Notes under the pieces: generated by a model
Databases searched by the model: none
Told to the model about the DNA's origin: nothing
What the model saw: only the letters and a program-made list of their open reading frames with translations
Assembly: GCA_016124385.1 (NCBI GenBank)
Contig: WGNU01000001.1
Span: forward strand, 124,001-188,000
Origin: Alphaproteobacteria bacterium
GTDB lineage: Bacteria > Pseudomonadota > Alphaproteobacteria > Micropepsales > Micropepsaceae
DNA: 64,000 nucleotides
Direction of reading: 5' to 3'
Made by a program: the position numbers and the translations under genes
Shown here: one piece after another, positions 8,197-15,614 of the stretch
Layout of the letters: each line of letters starts with the position of its first letter
How positions within the stretch are numbered: the first letter of the stretch is position 1

Positions 8197-10242
8197 TTAG
8201 AACGAGTACGACATTTCGAACGTCACGTAGTCCTTGTCTTCTTCAAAGGCAGTGAAGGAGTTACCGAACACCGTATTGTACGAGATCGACCCGCGCAACT
8301 GGCTCAGATACTCGCCCGAGAGGCCGATATTGATCGCCTGCAGGTTGTCGACGAAGCCCGGCCCGATCGGACCCGCGGAGTCGCCTTCCACGTCATGCCG
8401 CCACTGGATCGACGGCGTGAGCGTGACGCCCGAACCGAAGGAGTTCGGGTAGGTGGCGTTCATGATCACGCGGTAACCCCACGAGAAATTGTCCGCGTAG
8501 TCAGGCAGCGTGGCGCAAGGCACCAAACCGGCCGTTGCAAGCGAGGTGACGCAAGTCGTCTGCGCCGCGGAGAGGATCGCCGACGTGAACACATGCGCGG
8601 CGTCATAGTCCGTGCGCGAGCCCAGCCGGTCCTCCTGGCCGACATCCGGCAGCCACTGCAGGCCGAAGTTCGTGATCAGCGCGAAGGTGTTCGAACCGAT
8701 CACGTCCGACACTTCCTGGATCAGGTTGACCGTGGAGAACTGAGCATGGAACGCCTGGTGCTCCTTGTAGCCTTTGATCCGGCCGTTATCGAAATTGTCG
8801 AAATCGGCGATCGAAACGTCCAACGTACACCCGGGCTGGTCAGGGAGCGTGTCCGAGTTCTGGTCGCAGATGAAGGCGCCGCCATTCAGACGGTCGATGT
8901 TCGCGGCCGTGATTTCAGCGGTCGAGAGCTGGAACGGCGCATCGGGGTAATAGGCCACTTCGCCCGAGAACGCGGTCCCGAACAGCGTCGTGCTCCACGA
9001 CGCGCCGACGCTGGCGATATCTTCGTTGTGTTCGGAGAACGTGTTGATCGTCCCCGCGAATGTTCCGAAGATTGCCTGGAAGTCGGTTGTCGAACCCGCG
9101 AAGATCGACGTCAAGCACGACGCAAAGGTCGCGTTGCCGAGTGCCGCGCAAAGCTCAGGGATCGTATCGTTCGCAGCGCTGCCGGTCAGCGCGAGGCCGG
9201 TTGCCGCCGCATTGCCTGTCGTGAAGCCGACCATCGGCAGCTTCAGGTGCTGGTTGATGAAGTAAAGGCCGAACTCCGTGCCGTCGAGGATATCTTCGGC
9301 GTAGTAGCGCAGCGCGACGCCGAACTGGCCTTGCTGGTCGGGGCTGGTGTCGCCGATGTCACGCACCAGCGGAACGCCCGTCGTCGAGTTGACGGTGAAG
9401 CCGCGGCAGCCCTGGTTCGCGACGGCGTCAGAAGTGATCGCGAAGAACGTGCCGCAGGGGTCGAGCAGCGTCTGCGTGTAGTTGTAGATATACATCGCTT
9501 CGACCGACAGCGCGTCCGTCAACTGGTACGATGCATAGATCGTCGGCTGCGGAAGCAGCGCTTCCTTCAGCTCGGCGCCCGGCGCGCGGAGCGCCGTGAC
9601 GTCGATCGGCAGATAGGAGTTGATGCCGCCCTGGAAGATCAGCGACTCGCCCCAGTTGACGACCTGGTTGCCGAGCCGGACTTGCAGCGGCCGGTCCGCC
9701 ACGTCGAAATTGCCGTAGACGAAATAGTCGAGGAGGTCGATCTGATCGATCGCCGCGTCGCGCGCCGTGCCGGTCAGCGGCCGGTCGCCCTTGCCGTCGC
9801 CGAAGCGCCGCTCAGACGCGATGTCGTAAAAGCCCTTCGCGCGGACGAAAATGCCGAAATTTTCCCATTCCGCGGAGAGATCCGTCACGAACTTCGTGGT
9901 CGCGTTCGTCACGTCCCACTTGTCGTAGTTGATGTTCGCGTCGTCGCGGTTGGACGAGGGAATGAAGCCGTTATTGAGACAGCCTCTCAGACCAGTGCTG
10001 CCGCCCCCGAAAGCTGTTGAAGCGGACGACGTATTCGCAGGCAGTGTCGCCGGGCCATTCAAATACTTACACGACTGATCCTCGACGCGCATCGTCGCGC
10101 CCGCCGTCAGCGTCGTATCGATGGTGCCTTTGATGTCTCCGACCTCGAACTCGATGGCCGAGGCAGGCCCCGCCGCCAACATCAGGCAAGCGCCCGACGC
10201 TCCGGCCAGAAGCCCAATCCGCATTGCACGGGAAATCGACAT
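8197..10242 (-). CDS. DUF1302 family outer-membrane beta-barrel protein
   Basis: The 681 residues have an N-terminal signal peptide (hydrophobic 8-27, ending ASA) and an extended mature part of alternating beta strands, ending in the terminal aromatic signature FEMSYSF of outer-membrane barrels. Segments VRLGNQVVNWGESLIFQGG and YNYTQTLLDPCGTFF are typical of DUF1302, a family related to long-chain hydrophobic-substrate porins. GAGGAGG lies 11 nt upstream of the ATG. It is the first gene of the DUF1302-DUF1329 operon, with the Ycf48-like gene further downstream, and probably forms one envelope system with them. Substrate unknown. Confidence 0.88.
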   Translation of the reverse strand: MSISRAMRIGLLAGASGACLMLAAGPASAIEFEVGDIKGTIDTTLTAGATMRVEDQSCKYLNGPATLPANTSSASTAFGGGSTGLRGCLNNGFIPSSNRDDANINYDKWDVTNATTKFVTDLSAEWENFGIFVRAKGFYDIASERRFGDGKGDRPLTGTARDAAIDQIDLLDYFVYGNFDVADRPLQVRLGNQVVNWGESLIFQGGINSYLPIDVTALRAPGAELKEALLPQPTIYASYQLTDALSVEAMYIYNYTQTLLDPCGTFFAITSDAVANQGCRGFTVNSTTGVPLVRDIGDTSPDQQGQFGVALRYYAEDILDGTEFGLYFINQHLKLPMVGFTTGNAAATGLALTGSAANDTIPELCAALGNATFASCLTSIFAGSTTDFQAIFGTFAGTINTFSEHNEDIASVGASWSTTLFGTAFSGEVAYYPDAPFQLSTAEITAANIDRLNGGAFICDQNSDTLPDQPGCTLDVSIADFDNFDNGRIKGYKEHQAFHAQFSTVNLIQEVSDVIGSNTFALITNFGLQWLPDVGQEDRLGSRTDYDAAHVFTSAILSAAQTTCVTSLATAGLVPCATLPDYADNFSWGYRVIMNATYPNSFGSGVTLTPSIQWRHDVEGDSAGPIGPGFVDNLQAINIGLSGEYLSQLRGSISYNTVFGNSFTAFEEDKDYVTFEMSYSF

Positions 10243-10297
10243 AACGCGCAGTCCTCCTCACCCTGAGTTCTTTGTCTTAGGTTCGGACGGGGAGCGA

Positions 10298-10314
10298 CTT
10301 GTGACTCTTGTGAC
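10298..10314. repeat. tandem CTTGTGAC direct repeat
   Basis: Two exact copies of CTTGTGAC, with 9-base periodicity, lie about 56 bases upstream of the DUF1302 start. They are candidate regulator half-sites. Confidence 0.35.
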
Positions 10315-10382
10315 GGCGCCCCCCAGCGCCGAACATCCCTCTCCGGTACAGCACACGCATTCGGGGAGGCAGTCAAGCGACG

Positions 10383-10400
10383 CATGACAGTCTTGTCATG
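10383..10400. promoter_or_regulatory. perfect inverted repeat CATGACA-N4-TGTCATG
   Basis: An 18-bp perfect dyad lies 140 bases upstream of the DUF1302 start, next to the possible -35 box at 10371-10376. Its size and symmetry suit a dimeric regulator operator; the regulator is unknown. Confidence 0.45.
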
Positions 10401-10546
10401 GGACATCGGAGATGCGTCTTTTTCGCAACGCCTGCCAAATCCACAGGCAGCAAGGCCTTCGGGCGGGCGGATTGCCTAACGGAAATTCCGCGCCATGGTT
10501 AACAATTGGTCAACGAATCTGTGGCCGCGATGCCGCGCCGTGCGTC

Positions 10547-10849
10547 TCAGCCGAGCCCAACCAGCGCGAGAAATTCCCCGGGAGAGAGGACCAGATTGGT
10601 TGCAACCACCCACACGGGCAGCGCCACGATCAGCGGCCAGAGCCGCGGCCACAGCGCGGCGAGAAACCCCGCGAGCGGCGTCAGGTAAACGGCGGTCACA
10701 CGGGAATAGTGGAGCCAGACGGCCCAATCCGCCCCCTCGTAGCGCAGCACGGCATCGAGATCGCGCGCGAAGATCGCCGTCAGCCAAATGCCCAGGACCA
10801 GCATCGCCAGCCCGAAAACGGCCCGCAGCCCGCGCCATACCCAGATCAT
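10547..10849 (-). CDS. small multi-span membrane protein, function unknown
   Basis: The predicted 100-residue product is strongly hydrophobic, with about three transmembrane segments: FGLAMLVLGIWLTAIF near 12-27, YLTPLAGFLAALW near 55-67, and LIVALPVWVVATNLVL near 73-88. There are few charges outside the loops. I recognise no family. It is monocistronic, leftward, and divergent from the Fur/Zur-type gene. The hydrophobicity pattern supports a real gene, though high GC makes spurious frames common here. Confidence 0.55.
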   Translation of the reverse strand: MIWVWRGLRAVFGLAMLVLGIWLTAIFARDLDAVLRYEGADWAVWLHYSRVTAVYLTPLAGFLAALWPRLWPLIVALPVWVVATNLVLSPGEFLALVGLG

Positions 10850-11012
10850 CGCCCGCCCCCAACGCCTACACGCGCGGACACTAGGCGAGGCAGGGCAGCG
10901 GCGAAACCGCTTTCACCGGGCGAAGTCCTCCCTCGGAGGCGGTTGGCGGCGCGGCGTCTCCGCGGCGCCACGGCGCTGGACCGCAAGGGCCCCGATACGC
11001 CACTCTGGGCCC

Positions 11013-11540
11013 ATGCAAAAGCAAAGGGCCGCGGCCCCCCTTCCCGCGCGGGATCACGACCACGATCGATGCGTCTCCGAGGCGATCGCCAAGGCCGACG
11101 AGCACGCCGCGCGCTCCGGCATGCGGCTGACGCCGCTCCGCCGCCAGGTGCTCGAGATCGTCTCGGCCAGCCATCGCCCGCTGGGCGCCTACGAGATTTT
11201 GGAGATCCTCGCCGGCACCACGGCGACGACGCGGCCCGCGCCGCCCACCGTCTATCGCACGCTGGAGTTTCTGCTGGGCGCAGGCCTTGTCCACCGCATC
11301 GATTCCTTGAACGCGTTCGTCGCATGCTTCGGCCCGGCCACGCCGCACAAGAGTTATTTCCTCCTCTGCGAACGCTGCGGGCGCGCGACCGAGATGAGCG
11401 ATCCGGGCCTTGGCCGCGCGATCGCGAACGCGGCCGCCGCGCAGGGTTTCGCCGCCACGCGCGAGACGGTCGAAGTGCTTGGCCTCTGCGCGGCCTGCGC
11501 GAAAGACAGCGCGCCCGGCCGACACAAATCTGAGACTTGA
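11013..11540 (+). CDS. Fur-family metalloregulator, Zur-like
   Basis: The 175 residues include a winged-helix DNA-binding domain (RLTPLRRQVLEIV then TVYRTLEFLLGAGLVHRID) and a C-terminal dimerisation/metal domain with two CxxC pairs, LLCERCG and LGLCAACA, which form the structural zinc site of Fur/Zur proteins. An N-terminal DHDHDRC cluster may add metal ligands. The missing iron-Fur HHHDH signature and the overall layout favour Zur over Fur, but this is by eye. The start ATG at 11013 has no strong ribosome-binding site. It is followed after 65 nt by the haloperoxidase-like gene in the same direction. Confidence 0.8.
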   Translation: MQKQRAAAPLPARDHDHDRCVSEAIAKADEHAARSGMRLTPLRRQVLEIVSASHRPLGAYEILEILAGTTATTRPAPPTVYRTLEFLLGAGLVHRIDSLNAFVACFGPATPHKSYFLLCERCGRATEMSDPGLGRAIANAAAAQGFAATRETVEVLGLCAACAKDSAPGRHKSET

Positions 11541-11605
11541 GCGCGCCCCCTCTCGCGGCCCACACTCTCGAATTGAGGGTATGGCACGGCGAAGGGGGAG
11601 CGATC

Positions 11606-13351
11606 GTGCGCAGGACGTTGGGGGCTGGCCTCTGTATCGCCGCGCTGCTGTTCGCCGTGGTGCCCGCGCACGCCGCGCTGGAGCCGCCCTATGACGTGCG
11701 TCTCGGCGAATGGATCGACGTGGTGAGCGAGCAAGCCGACAAGACGGCGCCGCATCCCACATCGTCCGCGCGGCTGATCGCGCTCGCGATGGTCGCGATG
11801 TACGACGCCTGGGCGGCCTATGATCCTGTCGCCGTCGGCCTTCTCACAGGCAACGCGCTCGACGGCATGGGCGGCGAGCCGGCCGAGGAAAACCAGGTCG
11901 AGGCGATGATCCACGCGATCTACAACGTCGCGGGCCCTATCGGGCGCAGCAAGAACCCGTTCCTCGACCTCTTTGAGAACCAGGGCCTGCGCGTCGAGTC
12001 CGACGACCCCGCCGCCAAGCTCGGCCGGCGCATCGCGGCCATCGTGATCGCGGCCCGCCAGGGCGACGGCGCGAACGATGCGCAGAATTACGTCGATACC
12101 AGCGGCTACGTGCCAGCGGGTTCGCCCGGGCATTGGCAGCCGATCATCGACGTCTTCGATCCCGACCGCATGCTGCAAATGGCGATGACGCCGCATTGGC
12201 GCTTCTTGAGCCCAATCACCCTGCGCGACGCAAAGGCCTATCGCGCGCCGCCGCCGCCCGCTTTTGGCTCGCCCGAGTGGCACGCGCAGGTGGAGGAGAT
12301 CATCCGCGTGGCCGGCAATCTCACGATCGAGGAAAAGGCGATCGCGGAATATTGGATTCCCTGGGACGGCTGGTCGGCGAGCCATTTGATGCGCCTGACG
12401 CGCGACTATCTCGAGGCCCATCCAAAGCCGTTGGGCGAGCAGGTAAAGCTCTATCTTGCCGCTGCGGTCGCGCAACTCGACACAGCGATCGTGTGTTGGG
12501 ACACGAAGTATCACTACGACTACGAGCGTCCGGAAACCGCGATCCGCCGGCTCGGGGAGCGCCGCATCACCGTCTGGACGCCGTGGGGCACGAACGAGAT
12601 CGCCGCAAAGGATTTCGAGCCCTACCTCACGACGCCGCCCTTCCCCGAATACACCTCCGGGCATTCCACGATCACCGCGGCCTGGGCACGCACGATGGAA
12701 CTCGTGACGGGCTCGGAGGCCTTCGACTACGAAGCCGACGTGATCTCGCTGCGGCGCGACGCCTTGCCCTTTACCGGCGTCACGCTGCGCTACCCGACCT
12801 TCCGCTCGGCGGCGGAGGATTCTGGCCTGTCGCGCATCTATGGCGGTATCCATTGGCCCATCGCCAACGAAGAGGGACAAAAACAGGGCCGCGCGGTGGC
12901 TGAAGAAGTCGTCGCACATCTAAAGGATGCGTTCGAAGGGCGCGCGCGGCCTGCCGAGGCGCCGATCGCCGAACTCTCGCCCGGCCTCTGGGAACCGGAA
13001 GGCGAAGGCGCCGTCGCCATGACGGATACGTCCGGTCTGATGCTCTATGGCGGCGAAGCGCCCGCGCGCTGGCGTGCCGCGACGCTCGATCCCTTTCCGA
13101 AGGGTCCACTCAGCCTCTCCATTCATACGCAGGCGATGCCGGACAATGGCGATTTGGGCGCCTTGGCTGTCACCGTGCGCACGGCGGACGGCACGAACCG
13201 CGTGCTTGCGACCGGCAAGATCGAGGGCGCAGGCTGGGTCCGGGCGGCCTGGGTGAGCGACGGGCGCACGCCCATCACGCTCGAGCTCGAACGCAGCGGG
13301 CCGCGCGGCATCGCCGTCACGCGGGCCTTCATCGCCAACCTCGATGGATAG
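11606..13351 (+). CDS. secreted vanadium-dependent haloperoxidase / PAP2-fold protein
   Basis: The GTG start at 11606 is preceded by GGGGGAG at 11594-11600 and opens exactly at a Sec signal peptide ending AHA, so it is preferred over an earlier TTG. The 581-residue protein carries the vanadate/phosphate-binding signature: K301-x6-R308-P309, T350-S-G-H353, and S409-R410-x5-H416, where H416 would be the vanadate-ligating His. The usual Asp four residues later is Ala. A C-terminal beta-rich domain (about 480-581) is extra. It may be a haloperoxidase or an acid phosphatase; the missing Asp leaves this open. Confidence 0.82.
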   Translation: MRRTLGAGLCIAALLFAVVPAHAALEPPYDVRLGEWIDVVSEQADKTAPHPTSSARLIALAMVAMYDAWAAYDPVAVGLLTGNALDGMGGEPAEENQVEAMIHAIYNVAGPIGRSKNPFLDLFENQGLRVESDDPAAKLGRRIAAIVIAARQGDGANDAQNYVDTSGYVPAGSPGHWQPIIDVFDPDRMLQMAMTPHWRFLSPITLRDAKAYRAPPPPAFGSPEWHAQVEEIIRVAGNLTIEEKAIAEYWIPWDGWSASHLMRLTRDYLEAHPKPLGEQVKLYLAAAVAQLDTAIVCWDTKYHYDYERPETAIRRLGERRITVWTPWGTNEIAAKDFEPYLTTPPFPEYTSGHSTITAAWARTMELVTGSEAFDYEADVISLRRDALPFTGVTLRYPTFRSAAEDSGLSRIYGGIHWPIANEEGQKQGRAVAEEVVAHLKDAFEGRARPAEAPIAELSPGLWEPEGEGAVAMTDTSGLMLYGGEAPARWRAATLDPFPKGPLSLSIHTQAMPDNGDLGALAVTVRTADGTNRVLATGKIEGAGWVRAAWVSDGRTPITLELERSGPRGIAVTRAFIANLDG

Positions 13352-13357
13352 CGCGCG

Positions 13358-14101
13358 TTAGAGACGCTTGAGGCTCGCGAAATCCGCCTTGAAATAGGCG
13401 AAGGAGCCGCGCTGCTCGATCGTGCCTGAAATCTCGATCGGATCGGCGATGAACGCCGCGACCGCCTCGTTCGCCGCCTCGCCGTTCGGCCCGGTAAGGA
13501 GATAGGCGCGCGTCCCCCCGTTCGCATCGCGCGTCATCAGCATCGGCGGAATGCCGCCCAGAATGCAGAGCGTTGCGCAGCCTTTGTGGACCGGCCCCTC
13601 GCCCGGCCGCATCACGCCGAGCCAGCATTTTGAATCGACGATCTGACCCTTGAGCGTCGCGGCGCCAAACGCTTCCACGGCCGGCGCCTCGAGCGCGGGG
13701 GGGCTTGCCGCGCCGGGAGCTACGGTACCGGCGACTTCGAACATCTTGAGGCCGCCGCGCTCGATCTGCGTCCCGATGAGGGTGGCGGGTCCATCCAGAA
13801 GCGTCGTGGGGGCGGCGTGTTTGCCCTCGCCGACGAGCAACACGTCGGCAGGCGCACCGCCGGCGTCTGTGATGCGGAGAATAGGATAGGGCTCATGAAC
13901 GATGATGCCGCTGAGCGTCACTTGCGCCGCATCCGCCCATTCCCCGTCGCCGGCGCGCGGCTGCGCGGTCGCGAGCACATAGGCATCGGCCGCGAGCAGC
14001 CCGAAGATCAGCCCCGCGACCACCACGACGAACAACCGGGTCGAGGGCGCGGCCGGCAGATAGCCGACATAGAAAGGGGTTTGATCGGGCGAGTGGCTCA
14101 T
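13358..14101 (-). CDS. membrane-anchored protein with a conserved Cys motif, function unknown
   Basis: The 247 residues have a cytoplasmic N-terminus, one transmembrane anchor (about 21-45, LFVVVVAGLIFGLLAADAYVL), then two beta-rich modules. The second contains IVDSKCWLGVMRPGEG, then HKGCATLCILGGIPPML. The three cysteines and the histidine look like a metal or redox site. I recall similar DSKC...GCATLC motifs only in uncharacterised proteins. The start overlaps the stop of the Rieske/haem-membrane gene by ATGA, making it the last gene of the ten-gene iron/copper-type operon and probably a partner of that reductase. Confidence 0.72.
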   Translation of the reverse strand: MSHSPDQTPFYVGYLPAAPSTRLFVVVVAGLIFGLLAADAYVLATAQPRAGDGEWADAAQVTLSGIIVHEPYPILRITDAGGAPADVLLVGEGKHAAPTTLLDGPATLIGTQIERGGLKMFEVAGTVAPGAASPPALEAPAVEAFGAATLKGQIVDSKCWLGVMRPGEGPVHKGCATLCILGGIPPMLMTRDANGGTRAYLLTGPNGEAANEAVAAFIADPIEISGTIEQRGSFAYFKADFASLKRL

Positions 14102-15156
14102 GCCGCGCCTCCGATCACGGCAGGGGTGACAGGTGTACCCTTGGGCTTGGCCTTGGGATCGACGAACACCCGCCCGTTCTCGAGGCGCACGGCATAGGTT
14201 TCGATTTTCTCCGTATACGGAGGGGGCGAGCATCCATCCTCGGGCCGGTACTGATAGCCGTGCCACGGACACGTGATGCAGCCATCGACCACCCGGCCTT
14301 CGCCCAGCGGGCCCAATTGATGCGCGCAGACATTCGAGACGGCTGCGACCTTCCCATCGTACCGGAAGACGGCGATCCGCTCGCCGTTGCTGAGTGTGAC
14401 GACGCGCGCGCGATTCTCGGGGATCGCGCTCGCGAGCCCGGCATCGATCCACGCATCGCGCGGCGAGCCGTCGATCGCCTTGTCGCGGGCTGCCTCGCGG
14501 AAACCGGCCGCGAGGTGCAACCATGCGAGGACGACAAACCCGATGCCAACGGTACCGGCCGCGAGCGGCGAGACGTCCGGGTCCTGCACCACGCCGAACA
14601 GGACATGAAGGACCAGCAGCCCATAGGCTGCATAGACGCCCATATGCAGCCCCTTCCAGAACGAGGGGCCGAGATTGGCGAGCCAGAAATCATGGCTGGT
14701 CGCCGCCATCAAAAAGAGAATGACGAGCGCGCCCGCGCCGAACAGCTCGAACGGAATGCCGAACGGCTGGACCGGCGATCCCGCGCCGGACAGCGCGGAA
14801 ACGATGGGGTTGAGCACGCCGAAGCCGTGATACCAGACGGTGGCCAGAGCAGCATGCGACAGCCCCACCAGAAACAGCACGACGCCGAAATGGCGCCGGT
14901 TGTAGAGCAGCGGCAGGAAGCGCGGCGAGAGGCGTGCGAGCGGCCCGATCGCGAGAACGACGTGGAGCAGCGTGAAGGCGCAGGCACCGAGCGCGCTGAT
15001 GAAGAGGATCTCCGGCGACGTAGTCGCGCTCGGCGCGTTCATCGCCCCAGCGACGGCCATGAAAACACCGAGAAAGATCGCGATACCGAGAAAGAGTGCG
15101 CCGTCATAAACGCGTTTGTGGCGGTTCCACAGGACCGTCTTATAGGTCGCGGCCAT
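14098..15156 (-). CDS. ferric-reductase-like haem membrane domain fused to a Rieske [2Fe-2S] domain
   Basis: The 352 residues contain about six transmembrane segments (roughly 18-220), with in-membrane histidines in LLHVVLAIG, LSHAALATVWYHG, GLHMGVY and LLVLHVLFG that could ligate b haems. A soluble Rieske domain follows, with ligands C277-x-H279 and C296-x-x-H299 (NVCAHQLG, CPWHGY). The fusion suggests transmembrane electron transfer between a cytoplasmic [2Fe-2S] centre and a periplasmic acceptor such as Fe(III) or Cu(II). It lies in an operon with imelysins, a multicopper oxidase and di-haem cytochrome-like proteins, which fits metal reduction. Confidence 0.83.
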   Translation of the reverse strand: MAATYKTVLWNRHKRVYDGALFLGIAIFLGVFMAVAGAMNAPSATTSPEILFISALGACAFTLLHVVLAIGPLARLSPRFLPLLYNRRHFGVVLFLVGLSHAALATVWYHGFGVLNPIVSALSGAGSPVQPFGIPFELFGAGALVILFLMAATSHDFWLANLGPSFWKGLHMGVYAAYGLLVLHVLFGVVQDPDVSPLAAGTVGIGFVVLAWLHLAAGFREAARDKAIDGSPRDAWIDAGLASAIPENRARVVTLSNGERIAVFRYDGKVAAVSNVCAHQLGPLGEGRVVDGCITCPWHGYQYRPEDGCSPPPYTEKIETYAVRLENGRVFVDPKAKPKGTPVTPAVIGGAA

Positions 15157-15159
15157 GGG

Positions 15160-15312
15160 TCAGCGAGCCTCCTCGGGGAGCGCGGGGATCGGCGCGGCCG
15201 CCTCGATTGGTGGCGCGGCCTTCATCGTCATGGCCGCATAGCCCGCCGCGAGCAGCACGGGCACCAGAACGAGCCAAAGCGCGCGGTGCGCGCGTCGATG
15301 GGCGCGCCGCAT
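15160..15312 (-). CDS. 50-residue single-span membrane protein
   Basis: A short gene encodes a basic N-terminus (MRRAHRRAHRA), one hydrophobic span (LWLVLVPVLLAAGYAAM, about 12-28) and a proline/alanine-rich C-terminal tail. Its ATG shares one base with the stop of the preceding gene (TAATG), and its stop lies 3 nt from the start of the Rieske gene, so it is tightly embedded in the operon. The positive-inside rule places the tail in the periplasm. No family recognised; it may be an assembly or stability subunit of the adjacent membrane reductase. Confidence 0.62.
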   Translation of the reverse strand: MRRAHRRAHRALWLVLVPVLLAAGYAAMTMKAAPPIEAAAPIPALPEEAR

Positions 15313-15530
15313 TAGGCATCCTCCGCGCGGTGCGTCAGCCAGCGCACGAGGAGGAGCGGCCAGAGCGCCACGACGCCTGGCAGAATAAGAAGGCGAAAGG
15401 CTGTGCTCGTGCCCTGCGCGGCCGGGTCGACTCGCGCCACCCCGAACGTGAGGAATAGAATCGCGAACGCGGCACCCACGCCCCCATAGGCCGCAAAGCC
15501 CAGGAGAACCGCCTCGATGCTGTCTGTCAT
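15312..15530 (-). CDS. 72-residue two-span membrane protein
   Basis: From the ATG at 15530 the product is 72 residues with two hydrophobic segments (about 7-30 and 44-63) joined by a short polar loop containing ARVDPAAQG. Earlier in-frame starts at 15536 and 15575 are possible; none has a strong Shine-Dalgarno. Its stop overlaps the start of the 50-residue gene. Position and overlap argue that it is a real member of the iron/copper-type operon, possibly a subunit next to the haem-membrane Rieske protein. No family recognised. Confidence 0.58.
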   Translation of the reverse strand: MTDSIEAVLLGFAAYGGVGAAFAILFLTFGVARVDPAAQGTSTAFRLLILPGVVALWPLLLVRWLTHRAEDA

Positions 15531-15614
15531 CCCCATCACGCGAGAGAGTGTGCCCAAGCGCACGGCCCGCGCCAATTCACGTTTCCGCGGGTCGATTGCG
15601 ACCGGGCAGCGACG

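Larger units (their letters stand above)
10243..10546. other. intergenic region upstream of the DUF1302 gene
   Basis: About 300 bases without a supported gene. It holds the probable promoter of the leftward DUF1302 operon; a minus-strand TTGACT at 10371-10376 is a possible -35 box with no convincing -10. Two repeat motifs are annotated separately. The AT-richer right half (10490-10520, including GTTAACAATTGGTCAAC) follows the stop of the small leftward membrane gene. Confidence 0.5.

Noticed and set aside
7858-10020. Long rightward frame opposite the DUF1302 gene
   Set aside because: Same codon-bias artefact: repetitive Arg/Asp/Val composition, no domain, and full overlap with a gene having a signal peptide and barrel C-terminus.
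10850-11012. Possible cobalamin-type riboswitch in the region before the Fur/Zur-type gene
   Set aside because: GC-rich hairpins are present, but the conserved B12-box core is not, and no downstream cobalamin gene exists.
11537-11605. TTG start overlapping the Fur/Zur-type stop for the haloperoxidase-like gene
   Set aside because: The GTG at 11606 has a strong Shine-Dalgarno and opens exactly at the signal peptide; the upstream codons add no family-like sequence.
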